From assembly GCA_020201035.1 (NCBI GenBank), contig JAIVHO010000040.1, positions 1 to 44,484 of the forward strand: DNA of 44,484 nucleotides, read 5' to 3'. This stretch comes from Bacteroidales bacterium (lineage in GTDB: Bacteria; Bacteroidota; Bacteroidia; Bacteroidales; VadinHA17). The notes under the pieces are model-generated. The model was not told the origin of the DNA. It saw nothing but the letters and a program-made list of their open reading frames with translations, and made no database searches. How positions within the stretch are numbered: the first letter of the stretch is position 1; each line of letters starts with the position of its first letter. Positions 1 to 8,356 of the stretch are shown in pieces. The translations under genes were made by a program, and so were the position numbers.

Positions 1-25
1 TCATTGAAAACTAAATTATATTGTG

Positions 26-718
26 ATGAATCCAGAAAAAAAAACCGGACGGGCAGGTTTCTCAATTATTCTGCTACTGCTTGCTCTGCAGGGGCCAGAT
101 CTTATGTCACAGGATATCAGGCTTAGCCTCTGGACTGATCCATTGCTGTCATGGTTCTCTTCAGATACCCGGGAATCCGCTAACAGCGGTATCAGGCCCG
201 GGCTCAATACCGGAATAGGAATAGACCGCTATTTCAGGCCCAACTATGCATTCTCAACAGGTGTTTTTCTTACAAGCTGCGGAGGTAATATTGTATACAG
301 TGACACCATCCAGCTGAGTTTAAAAAACAGCAGCGCTGAACTTCTTCCTGGAGATAAGGCAGTATATCGGATTAAGTACCTGACCATTCCCATTGGAATA
401 AAGTTACGTACTCACCAGATAGGCTATATCAGATTCTACTCCAATGTTGGACTTGATACCAGGTTCGCCATCTCCAGAAGGGTGAATATTCCGGCCATGG
501 ATATCGAAGGAGAGAGCATCACCGGTGAACTTGCCATGCTGAATTTAGGTTACCATCTTCATGCAGGAATTGAATACTCACTCGGCGGATCTGCTGCATT
601 TGCCATTGGGCTTGGATACGAGAATACTTTCTTTGATATTACCAAAGATAACAGCGGACAGCCTGATGACAGAATTAACCAGAACCTGCTACTTGTCAAG
701 CTTGGAGTTATCTTCTGA
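26..718 (+). CDS. Outer-membrane beta-barrel protein (PorT-like)
   Basis: A 230-residue secreted protein with an N-terminal hydrophobic segment (FSIILLLLALQG) that reads as a signal peptide. The rest alternates short hydrophobic and polar strands, with Gly/aromatic-rich ends such as GLGYENTFFDI and a final LLVKLGVIF, typical of small Bacteroidota outer-membrane barrels (OMP_b-brl / PorT-like). I cannot assign a substrate. The ATG at 26 follows an in-frame GTG at 23 and an in-frame stop at 5-7, so the start is fixed to within one codon. nadE begins 24 bp downstream on the same strand, so the two may be co-transcribed. The family call rests on architecture only. Confidence 0.65.
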   Translation: MNPEKKTGRAGFSIILLLLALQGPDLMSQDIRLSLWTDPLLSWFSSDTRESANSGIRPGLNTGIGIDRYFRPNYAFSTGVFLTSCGGNIVYSDTIQLSLKNSSAELLPGDKAVYRIKYLTIPIGIKLRTHQIGYIRFYSNVGLDTRFAISRRVNIPAMDIEGESITGELAMLNLGYHLHAGIEYSLGGSAAFAIGLGYENTFFDITKDNSGQPDDRINQNLLLVKLGVIF

Positions 719-742
719 CAACTGTGAAATAAATCTCCGATT

Positions 743-2395
743 ATGAAGATTACCATTGCACAATTAAATTATCATGTCGGTAATTTCAATGCAAATACAG
801 AGAAGAGTATAAGGATTATCAGGGATGCAGCCGCTGAAGGCTCTGATCTGGTCGTTTTCCCCGAACTATCAGTAACAGGATATCCCCCATCCGATCTCCT
901 GGAAAGAAGAGATTTCATTGAAGAGTGTGAAAATGCAGTAGACCGGATAAAGGAAGAATGCAGGGAAATTGCTGCAATTATAGGAGTTCCTACTATAAAC
1001 AGGACCAGCAGTGGTAAAAGACTCTTTAACTCAGCCTGCTTTATTGAAAACGGGGAAGTGAAGCAGGTTATCAATAAAACCCTTCTCCCTACATATGATG
1101 TTTTTGATGAATACCGCTATTTTGAACCTTCAAACGATTTCGCACTGGTAAGTTACCGCGGTAAAAAGCTGGCAGTTACTATCTGTGAGGATTTATGGGA
1201 TGAGCAGGGCTTTGACAATAGTTTTGCACCGAGGAGATTATATACCCACTCTCCGATGGAAGAGCTGGCAAGAATGAATCCCGACATAATAATCAATATA
1301 TCGGCATCACCTTTCTCGGCTCGACGAACAGAGATGAAAAAGAGGGTATTCACCGGTAAAGCTCAACGTTATAACCTTCCCCTCTTTATGGCAAACCAGA
1401 CCGGAGCCAATACTGAACTGATTTTTGACGGCGGCTCAATGGTTATCTCTCCTGACGGCAGGATATATGACCACCTTGGTTTCTTCACGGAAAATGTAAG
1501 AAGCTATGACACGGATAAGATTATCATGGGTCATACCCCCGAGCCAGCCTATGGGGAGGGATATATCGAGATGATATATAAGGCGCTGCTGACAGGAGTG
1601 AGGGACTATTTCGGCAAGTCAGGTCTCACAACTGCAATTACCGGCCTTTCGGGGGGAATTGACTCAGCAGTTGTCACCGCCCTTGCAGCGGAAGCGCTTG
1701 GCACCAAGAGTGTCAGGGCCCTGTTGCTCCCCTCAATGTGGTCATCTGAACATTCGCTCACCGATGCCATTGAACTTGCCGGCAACCTCGGCATCAGATA
1801 TGATGTGGTGCATATTGCAGATAGTTACAACGCTGTAACAGAATCATTAAAGCCCCTTTTTGATGATCTCCCTGAAGATGTTACCGAAGAAAATATACAG
1901 GCAAGAGTGAGGGCTGTTATGCTGATGGCTCTCTCCAACAAATTCGGAAATATACTCCTAAACACCTCAAACAAGAGCGAGTCTGCTGTGGGTTACGGTA
2001 CCCTTTACGGAGATATGGCGGGCGGACTCTCGGTGATTGGTGATCTGTACAAAACTGATGTTTATGCCCTGGCGAGATATATAAACCGCAATGGCATCAT
2101 TATTCCGGAAAGAACCATTCAGAAGCCCCCTTCGGCAGAACTAAGGCCGGGGCAACTCGACACCGATTCCCTGCCACAATACGATATTCTGGATTCAATT
2201 ATCTACCAGTATATTGAGTTGCAGACACCTGCAGAAAATATTGAAGGCAATGGCATTAGCCCATCAATTGTCAATAAGGTTATACGGATGATCAACGCAA
2301 GCGAGCATAAACGGTTTCAATCTCCTCCTGTACTGAGAATCAGTTCAAAATCATTTGGGCCCGGAAGAAGAATACCCCTGGTGGCAAAACAGTAA
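743..2395 (+). CDS. nadE: Glutamine-dependent NAD+ synthetase
   Basis: Converts nicotinic acid adenine dinucleotide to NAD+ using ATP and glutamine, the last step of NAD synthesis in the cytosol. Residues 1 to about 260 form the nitrilase-type glutaminase, with FPELSVTGYPPSDLL near residue 40 and the catalytic Cys148 in CEDLWD. The C-terminal half is the synthetase, with the ATP-pyrophosphatase loop GLSGGIDSAV near residue 300 and the conserved NTSNKSESAVGYGT. The length of 550 residues is normal for the two-domain type. It ends before a 325-bp gap with no gene. Both active sites look intact. Confidence 0.96.
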   Translation: MKITIAQLNYHVGNFNANTEKSIRIIRDAAAEGSDLVVFPELSVTGYPPSDLLERRDFIEECENAVDRIKEECREIAAIIGVPTINRTSSGKRLFNSACFIENGEVKQVINKTLLPTYDVFDEYRYFEPSNDFALVSYRGKKLAVTICEDLWDEQGFDNSFAPRRLYTHSPMEELARMNPDIIINISASPFSARRTEMKKRVFTGKAQRYNLPLFMANQTGANTELIFDGGSMVISPDGRIYDHLGFFTENVRSYDTDKIIMGHTPEPAYGEGYIEMIYKALLTGVRDYFGKSGLTTAITGLSGGIDSAVVTALAAEALGTKSVRALLLPSMWSSEHSLTDAIELAGNLGIRYDVVHIADSYNAVTESLKPLFDDLPEDVTEENIQARVRAVMLMALSNKFGNILLNTSNKSESAVGYGTLYGDMAGGLSVIGDLYKTDVYALARYINRNGIIIPERTIQKPPSAELRPGQLDTDSLPQYDILDSIIYQYIELQTPAENIEGNGISPSIVNKVIRMINASEHKRFQSPPVLRISSKSFGPGRRIPLVAKQ

Positions 2396-2720
2396 ATATT
2401 ATTTAGACCAATTCCGGATAACGACTATTTTAACAATATTTGACAAACAGGCATAAGGTGTTCTATAATTATGTTATATAACATTTAGTTTAAAAATCTG
2501 TAATAGTGCTTATTACAACCTCCTGTCTATTAATCTGTTAAAATTTGTTAATTTTTAATTAATCCACATCTTTTCCTATTTTTGCATATGTTATGAAACA
2601 TTTATTGTTTCAAGGCATAAAAACCGAAAACAGTGAGCATGCTTACTGAGACAGTGAGGCACACAGATAATCAATCAAACTTTTTCCGACCAGGTTTTGA
2701 AATTCACTTAATAATCCGAT
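2396..2720. promoter_or_regulatory. Gene-free leader with palindromes upstream of the Crp/Fnr gene
   Basis: This 325-bp gene-free stretch is AT-rich and holds two clear dyads. ATGTTATATAACAT at 2471-2484 is a perfect 14-bp palindrome. TGAAACA (2594-2600) and TGTTTCA (2606-2612) are perfect 7-bp arms with a 5-bp spacer. A Bacteroidota-type -10 box, TATTTTTGC, lies at 2577-2585 just before the second dyad. No TTTG sits 17-23 bp upstream of it, so the promoter is tentative. The dyads are of a size that could bind a dimeric regulator such as the downstream Crp/Fnr protein; that is inference. Confidence 0.4.
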
Positions 2721-3422
2721 ATGACTTACAGGAATCATCACATTGAGAATTGTATAGAAGGACCGGGATCTATTTTCAAGGATCTCTCAAGGCAGGAGTT
2801 GGAGGTGATAGTAAAAAACCACTCATATGCCCATTACAGGAAAGGTGAAATAGTTTTCAAGGAAAGTGAGAAGCCTGCAGGTCTTATCAGCCTTTCAACC
2901 GGAAAAGTAAAGGTTTTCAAGGAGGGCGTCGGCGGCAGGGAGCAGATTATCAGGATGGTCAGGCCGGCCGGACTGCTTGGATACCGCTCTCTCTTTGCAG
3001 GGATGAACTACTCCGCCTCAGCAATTGCACTGGAAGATTCCACAATATGTATTATTGAGAAGGATGCCTTCCTGTCGCTGGTACGTGATTCTCCTGAACT
3101 TTCTCTCCGTATTATAAGGATGATATCGGTTGAACTTGGATTTTCACATGAACGAACTGTATCCCTTACCCAGAAACATATAAGAGGTCGTTTGGCCGAA
3201 TCATTACTGGTACTGCGTGACACCTACGGCTTTGAGACGGACGGACTTACAATAAGAGCTTACCTTTCCAGGGAAGATATTGCGAACCTCTCCAATATGA
3301 CCACCTCAAATGCTATACGTACGCTCTCAACATTTGCAACTGAATCAGTAATCTCAATTGAAGGCAGGAAGATCAAGATCCTCGATTGTGGCAGGCTTGA
3401 AAGAATAAGTACTCTGGGTTAA
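2721..3422 (+). CDS. Crp/Fnr-family transcriptional regulator
   Basis: A 233-residue DNA-binding regulator. Residues about 20-140 form a cyclic-nucleotide-binding-like barrel (HYRKGEIVFKESEKPAGL, then GKVKVFKEGVGGREQIIRMV). A dimerisation helix follows, and a winged helix-turn-helix near 180-225 contains SREDIANLSNMTTSNAIRTL. The cAMP phosphate-binding signature (PRSA) is absent: the region reads LGYRSLFAGMNYSASA, so cAMP is an unlikely ligand. No Cys cluster for an Fnr-type iron-sulphur centre is seen either. The effector is unknown. It ends 14 bp from the convergent murF-alr gene. Palindromes upstream could be autoregulatory. Confidence 0.88.
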   Translation: MTYRNHHIENCIEGPGSIFKDLSRQELEVIVKNHSYAHYRKGEIVFKESEKPAGLISLSTGKVKVFKEGVGGREQIIRMVRPAGLLGYRSLFAGMNYSASAIALEDSTICIIEKDAFLSLVRDSPELSLRIIRMISVELGFSHERTVSLTQKHIRGRLAESLLVLRDTYGFETDGLTIRAYLSREDIANLSNMTTSNAIRTLSTFATESVISIEGRKIKILDCGRLERISTLG

Positions 3423-3436
3423 TAATAAACTCCGGT

Positions 3437-5908
3437 TTAATAGTAAAACACCCGCTTTACCCTGGGCGGTATTCCTGTAAGAATTTCATGCGGAATTGTA
3501 TCACAATTGGCAGCCATCTCCTTCAGGGAAATTGTATTCCCGAATATCTCCACCTCATCACCGGGAGCCACCTCCATTCCGGTCACATCTATCATACACA
3601 TATCCATACAGATCCTTCCTGTTAACGGCACACGAACACCTGCAACAGCAACCATTCCCATGCCCTCACCCAGCATCCTTGGCAATCCGTCGGCATAACC
3701 TACCGGAACCACTGCTATTGTACGGTCATGCTGTGCAGCATCAGTAAAGCCATAACCTATACCTTCTGTGGCCGACACTCTTTTCACCTGTGTAACCTCC
3801 GATCTAAATCTCACTACCGGTTCGGTCACCGGGTCACCCCCATCACGGTCCGTATACAATCCAATCCCTATCCTGACCATATCATACTGAAACTGTGGAA
3901 AACGCTCAATACCTGCACTGTTAAGAAGATGACTGAGAAACCCGTAACCTACCTTCTCCTGCAACAGTTGCGTCATCCTCTGAAAAGAGGCAGCCTGCAT
4001 CAAAGTAAGATGATCATGATCGGGTCGGTCAGCTGATCCAAGATGTGAGAAAACAGATGCCAATTTTACATTACGGTTATTTACCAGCAGTTCCGCAACC
4101 ATCTGCAGTTCCTTCTCCTCCACTCCCAGTCTGTGCATGCCGGTATCCAGCTTAAGGTGAACAGGGTAATCTGCCAGTGCATTTCTGGCAGCCTCATCAA
4201 GAAAGAGTTGAATCATCTGCAAGCTGTAGAGTTCAGGTTCAAGGCTGAATTCCGGCAACACCCTGAAGGAACCCGGATCAGGGCTCATTACCACTATCCT
4301 GCCATTTACTCCTGCCCTTCTGAGATCCACACCCTCATCAGTGTAGGCAACAGTAAGAAAATCGATACCGTTATGGTTGAGCCAGTCGGCCATATCACCC
4401 GGACCGGCACCATAGGCAAATGCTTTTATCATTGCCATCACTCTGGTTCCGGGTTTCAGCAATGATCTGTAATAATTCAGGTTCTCCAGTACCCTTGCCA
4501 GGTTTATCTCGAGCCTTGTGGTATGCACCTGCTGCTCCAGCAGCCTGCTCACCTCCTCAAAACCAAAAATCCTGGCACCCTTGATCAGTATCGCCTCATC
4601 CCTGAAATAGTGAGGTCTGAACCAGGAAACAAGGCTCCTGCTGTCAGTAAAGAACATAGTGCCTGCAGGAAAGTGGTCCCTTGCGCTGCCCAATGCTTCA
4701 CCAACACAAATTATACGGCTAACGCCCGCCCTTTCACATTGTCTTACAATCTCTTTTGCCAGCTCACCGGGCTCTCTTCCGCTCTGGAGAAGATCAGATA
4801 CAATCAGGCTCTTTTTATCATAAGGCTGTATTCTTAGATGATCAAGAGCTATCGTAAGGGAACCCGGGTCAGAGTTGTAATAATCACCTATCACCACGCA
4901 ATTATTGATCCCTTTCCTTTTTTCCATTCGCATGGCAACAGGGGATAATCCTTTAACAATACCGGCAACCCTTTCCGGATCAAATCCCAGCGCTGCCGAA
5001 GCAGCAACAACAGCCATTGCATTCTCAACAGATGCTCTGTCACGGAATGGTATATTCAGTTCATAGCTCCTCCTCTTCCACAAAACGGAGCACCATATGC
5101 CGTTATCATCCTCTCTTTCAGGGATTATGTATATATCACCCTTTATTTCCCGGGAGATACTCCATCTGAAGATATTTTTACCCTCCATCAACTTATCACT
5201 CAGCAGAACCCTGTTAACCAGTTCATGTCCGGCACAGACAACTATTAACCTGCAGCTTCTGAAAAGAAGAGATTTCTCCCGGCACTTCTCCTCCATAGAG
5301 CTGAAATTCTCCTGATGGGCATCTCCAATATTGGTGAAGATTCCTGTTTCAGGTCTTATAATCCGTGCCAGTCGGGCCATCTCTCCCGGTCGGGAAATAC
5401 CGGCCTCAATTACTGCATACCGCGATCCCTTATCAATCCGGGTCAGTGAAAGGGGAACTCCCGTCTGTGAATTGTAGCTTCTGGGACTCCTGTCAACAGA
5501 AGAAAAGTGCGATATTACCTCTGCAAGCCACTCCTTAACAATTGTTTTACCTGCGCTCCCGGTTACTGCAATCATCCCGCCGGGATAATTATCACGGCTA
5601 AAGAGAGCAATATCCTGCAACGCCTTTACGCTGTCATCGGTAACAATAAAAGCAGATTCACCGTAATCGCCACTATCCGGTTCCGCAGGAGCTTCCGTTA
5701 CAAGAAAAGAGCGGACTCCCCTTTGGATCAGACCGGAAATATACTCATGACCATCATTACGGTCGCCACGTATAGCTATAAACAGTGTATCCGGACCTGT
5801 AAGGGAAATATTCCGGCTATCGGTAATAAGGTGAGAGATCATAATATCACCCCTCCCAAACAGTTTGCCGCCTGTTATTGATGCTATGTCAGCTGTTGTT
5901 ATCCGCAC
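3437..5908 (-). CDS. murF-alr: Bifunctional MurF / alanine racemase
   Basis: A fusion of UDP-N-acetylmuramoyl-tripeptide:D-Ala-D-Ala ligase (residues 1 to about 455) with PLP-dependent alanine racemase (about 460-823). It joins production of D-Ala to attachment of D-Ala-D-Ala to the peptidoglycan precursor. The Mur ligase P-loop is GSAGKT at 117-122. The racemase half has the PLP lysine in VMAMIKAFAYGAG, and RICMDMCMIDVTG near the C-terminus. This fusion is common in Bacteroidota. The start is a GTG supported by AAGGA seven bases upstream, and the gene overlaps the end of tdk by 20 bp, suggesting translational coupling. Together with ddl at 26.8 kb, the window carries racemase, D-Ala ligase and MurF activities. 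Confidence 0.95.
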   Translation of the reverse strand: MRITTADIASITGGKLFGRGDIMISHLITDSRNISLTGPDTLFIAIRGDRNDGHEYISGLIQRGVRSFLVTEAPAEPDSGDYGESAFIVTDDSVKALQDIALFSRDNYPGGMIAVTGSAGKTIVKEWLAEVISHFSSVDRSPRSYNSQTGVPLSLTRIDKGSRYAVIEAGISRPGEMARLARIIRPETGIFTNIGDAHQENFSSMEEKCREKSLLFRSCRLIVVCAGHELVNRVLLSDKLMEGKNIFRWSISREIKGDIYIIPEREDDNGIWCSVLWKRRSYELNIPFRDRASVENAMAVVAASAALGFDPERVAGIVKGLSPVAMRMEKRKGINNCVVIGDYYNSDPGSLTIALDHLRIQPYDKKSLIVSDLLQSGREPGELAKEIVRQCERAGVSRIICVGEALGSARDHFPAGTMFFTDSRSLVSWFRPHYFRDEAILIKGARIFGFEEVSRLLEQQVHTTRLEINLARVLENLNYYRSLLKPGTRVMAMIKAFAYGAGPGDMADWLNHNGIDFLTVAYTDEGVDLRRAGVNGRIVVMSPDPGSFRVLPEFSLEPELYSLQMIQLFLDEAARNALADYPVHLKLDTGMHRLGVEEKELQMVAELLVNNRNVKLASVFSHLGSADRPDHDHLTLMQAASFQRMTQLLQEKVGYGFLSHLLNSAGIERFPQFQYDMVRIGIGLYTDRDGGDPVTEPVVRFRSEVTQVKRVSATEGIGYGFTDAAQHDRTIAVVPVGYADGLPRMLGEGMGMVAVAGVRVPLTGRICMDMCMIDVTGMEVAPGDEVEIFGNTISLKEMAANCDTIPHEILTGIPPRVKRVFYY

Positions 5909-6503
5909 CCTGATTGTCCTTATTATCTGATGATATTCTTACATAACAATTTCTGCACAGGGGCCGGTAGAGCTCCTTCTCTCCAAGCATTACAAGCCGG
6001 TCATCGTCAGCAAGCCTGAATGAGTAATTTGCAAGATTACCGCATTCAACGCATATTGCATGCACCTTGGTAACATATTCGGCCGTTGCCATTATTTCAG
6101 GCATGGGGCCAAAAGGTTTACCTGCAAAATCCATATCCAGTCCGGCCACAACAACCCTGATGCCCCTGTCGGCAAGTACCCTGCACACCTCCACTATAGC
6201 GTTGTCAAAAAACTGAGCCTCATCCACGCCCACCACATCAACATCTCCGCTAAGAAGCAGAATCATGGAGGCTGTCTCAACCGGTGTTGATGGTATTGAA
6301 CGCTCATCGTGGGATACCACGCAGTCATCAGAATAGCGTTTATCAAGCGCAGGCTTAAAAATCTCAACCTTTAAACCTGCGATCATTGCTCGCTTAAGTC
6401 TTCGAATCAATTCCTCCGTCTTACCGGAGAACATTGATCCGGCAATAACCTCCACCGATCCACGTTTATTTCTAAGATCTACCGAGTTTTCGAGAAAATG
6501 CAT
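5889..6503 (-). CDS. tdk: Thymidine kinase
   Basis: Phosphorylates thymidine to dTMP in the pyrimidine salvage pathway. About 204 residues, the usual length for the type II (TK1-like) family. Visible motifs are the P-loop GSMFSGKT at 22-29, the DEAQFF Walker B/lid segment, and two Cys pairs (CVECGN and CRNCY) that would bind structural zinc. I place the start at the ATG at 6503 because AGAGGA lies eight bases upstream and homologues begin with M-x-FLEN; a GTG at 6530 would add nine residues. Its 3' end overlaps murF-alr by 20 bp. Confidence 0.94.
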   Translation of the reverse strand: MHFLENSVDLRNKRGSVEVIAGSMFSGKTEELIRRLKRAMIAGLKVEIFKPALDKRYSDDCVVSHDERSIPSTPVETASMILLLSGDVDVVGVDEAQFFDNAIVEVCRVLADRGIRVVVAGLDMDFAGKPFGPMPEIMATAEYVTKVHAICVECGNLANYSFRLADDDRLVMLGEKELYRPLCRNCYVRISSDNKDNQGADNNS

Positions 6504-6603
6504 CAAGTTATTCCTCTTTGAGGTTGTCACTCTTCGAATGACAAAGATTTATTAATACTTTTACATGGTAAAGATAATTTGTTTACCAGAAAAATCACCT
6601 TTC

Positions 6604-7620
6604 ATGGAACTAAAGTCAACTATTAATATTATCCTGAAAGACCTGGAAGACGCCCGTGATCTTATTGACGACCTGCGTAACTACCCCGGAGTTCCGCTTA
6701 TTCAGATTGAGCTTGCCAGGTCCAAATGCAGAAGTGCGGAAGATGTAATTAAACTGCTCTCCTCCCTGCTGGAGGAGAAGATAGCTGCACCGGCTCAAAA
6801 CAGTGCCCCGGGGGGCGTTTCAAACCTGACCCAGAAAGAACAACCTGACAGTAACAGAGCCTTTGTTGCGTCACACCCGGTAGTTGATGACGCTATTGAA
6901 CCGATGGAAAAGGAGAGTAATACTGATGTGTCTCATTCAGTAAGTGTTAGAGAAGCAGAAACCCCTCGTCCGGCTGAAACAATAAGGGAAGAATTATCCG
7001 GCTCTAAGAAAACAAATCAGGTAAAAGGATATGATTCTGAAAAGATAGCTGAAGCAGAAAAGCATCATTCCGCTGAAGCATCGGAAGCAGAAAAGGACCA
7101 TTCCATTGAAGCATCGGAAGCAGAAAAGGACCATTCCATTGAAGCATCGGAAGCAGAAGAGCAGCATCCAGCTGAAGCAGCGGAAGCGGAAGAGCACCAT
7201 CCAGTTGAAGCATCGGAAGCAGAAGAGCATCATTCCGCTGAATCAACTGAATCAAAGGTGCCTCATTCAGGTAAAGAAGCTCACAGGATAGTTGCCGACA
7301 GATTCACCCATCTTTCAGAGCGGATTAATGAGCAGATAGGTGATTCAGAAAACGGTAGTAAGGATTCGGCACGTGTCAAAAAAAACATAACAGACATTAC
7401 AAAGGAGATTGGCATTAACGACAGGTTTTTCCTTATCAGGGAGCTTTTCGGGGGTAGCCAGGAAAAATATGTGACGGCACTGACTGAGTTAAACCGTGTT
7501 ACCTCGGATGAAGAAGCGAAACAGGTAATTGAGAAATACAGCAGCAGGAGCGGAGACAGAGAAGCCGGGAAGATGCTTTCTGAACTGGTAAAAAGAAAAC
7601 TATCATCCCCTCATGACTAA
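6604..7620 (+). CDS. Conserved hypothetical protein with acidic 11-residue repeats
   Basis: The start at 6604 (MELKSTINI) is preferred; an in-frame ATG at 6565 would add 13 residues. An N-terminal helical region (residues 1-60, DLEDARDLIDDLRNYPGVP) is followed by a long disordered acidic linker and a C-terminal domain of about 100 residues (ITKEIGINDRFFLIRELFGG). I recall similar flanking domains in Bacteroidota proteins next to rsmI or tdk, but know of no function. Residues about 158-212 are five 11-residue repeats of the type EASEAEKDHSI, coded by 33-bp units at 7075-7239; the first two units are identical. The gene overlaps rsmI by 8 bp, so they are probably co-transcribed. There is no signal peptide, so the protein is presumably cytosolic. 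Confidence 0.75.
   Translation: MELKSTINIILKDLEDARDLIDDLRNYPGVPLIQIELARSKCRSAEDVIKLLSSLLEEKIAAPAQNSAPGGVSNLTQKEQPDSNRAFVASHPVVDDAIEPMEKESNTDVSHSVSVREAETPRPAETIREELSGSKKTNQVKGYDSEKIAEAEKHHSAEASEAEKDHSIEASEAEKDHSIEASEAEEQHPAEAAEAEEHHPVEASEAEEHHSAESTESKVPHSGKEAHRIVADRFTHLSERINEQIGDSENGSKDSARVKKNITDITKEIGINDRFFLIRELFGGSQEKYVTALTELNRVTSDEEAKQVIEKYSSRSGDREAGKMLSELVKRKLSSPHD
7075..7239 (+). repeat. Five tandem 33-bp coding repeats
   Basis: Units lie at 7075-7107, 7108-7140, 7141-7173, 7174-7206 and 7207-7239. The first two are identical; the rest differ by a few bases. The unit length is a multiple of three, so copy-number change would lengthen or shorten the acidic linker without breaking the frame. 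Confidence 0.9.
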
Positions 7621-8284
7621 ACTGATAATTGTTCCCACACCTATCGGCAACCTCGGAGACATTACACAAAGGGCAGCCGAGGAGCTGGGGCGTGCCGACC
7701 TTATCCTTGCAGAAGACACGAGGAAATCAGCAATTCTGCTGCGCCATCTTGGTTTAAGGGTTCCATTACGGTCACACCATAAGTTTAATGAGCACAGGGA
7801 GATTGACCGGCTGTTATCAGAACTTGAGGAGGGTAAAAGGGTATGTCTGATTTCAGATGCTGGAACACCTTCGGTCTCAGATCCGGGATTTCTGCTGGTA
7901 AGAAGCTGTATTGAAAAAGGAATCAGTATTGAGACCCTTCCGGGAGCTACCGCCCTTATTCCCGCGCTTGTTAACTCCGGATTACCATCTGACCGTTTTA
8001 CCTTTGAAGGGTTCCTTCCCCAGAAAAAGGGAAGAAACAAAAGAATTGAAGCACTCCGTGATGAAGAGCGTACTATGATATTTTATGAATCTCCGTTCAG
8101 ATTGTTAAAGACCATTAACCAGCTTGCTGAGGTTTTCGGTAGCGAAAGAAGGGCTTCAGTTTCAAGGGAGCTGACAAAGATACATGAGGAAACGGTCAGG
8201 GGAACACTGGCAGTACTGGCAGAACATTTCACGGAGACAGCACCCAGGGGTGAAATTGTGCTTGTAGTGGCAGGAAAGGATTAA
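7613..8284 (+). CDS. rsmI: 16S rRNA (cytidine-1402-2'-O)-methyltransferase
   Basis: Methylates the 2'-OH of C1402 in the decoding centre of 16S rRNA using S-adenosylmethionine. The 223 residues carry the tetrapyrrole-methylase fold signatures: PTPIGNLGDITQRA at the N-terminus, LILAEDTRKS, LISDAGTPSVSDPG, and PGATALIPALVNSGLP. FEGFLPQKKGRNKR and IFYESPFRL are typical RsmI segments. Slightly shorter than the roughly 280-residue E. coli protein, it lacks the C-terminal extra domain, as is usual in Bacteroidota. The ATG overlaps the preceding gene's stop by 8 bp. Confidence 0.95.
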   Translation: MTKLIIVPTPIGNLGDITQRAAEELGRADLILAEDTRKSAILLRHLGLRVPLRSHHKFNEHREIDRLLSELEEGKRVCLISDAGTPSVSDPGFLLVRSCIEKGISIETLPGATALIPALVNSGLPSDRFTFEGFLPQKKGRNKRIEALRDEERTMIFYESPFRLLKTINQLAEVFGSERRASVSRELTKIHEETVRGTLAVLAEHFTETAPRGEIVLVVAGKD

Positions 8285-8319
8285 ACAGCAAAAAAACATT
8301 AACACCAGTTGTATCAAAC

Positions 8320-8336
8320 AGACGGATTATCCGTCT
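8320..8336. promoter_or_regulatory. Near-perfect 17-bp palindrome upstream of the DUF5686 gene
   Basis: AGACGGAT, one T, then ATCCGTCT: 8-bp arms around a single base, 21 bp upstream of the ATG at 8357. The one-base loop is too short for an RNA hairpin to be favoured, so a protein-binding operator is more likely. No promoter box was recognised beside it. Confidence 0.35.
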
Positions 8337-8356
8337 AACCGGAAAGAGAAACAGTT

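Noticed and set aside
6994-7255. Antisense frames with Phe/Leu-rich repeats
   Set aside because: They are the reverse complement of the 33-bp coding repeats in the plus-strand gene.
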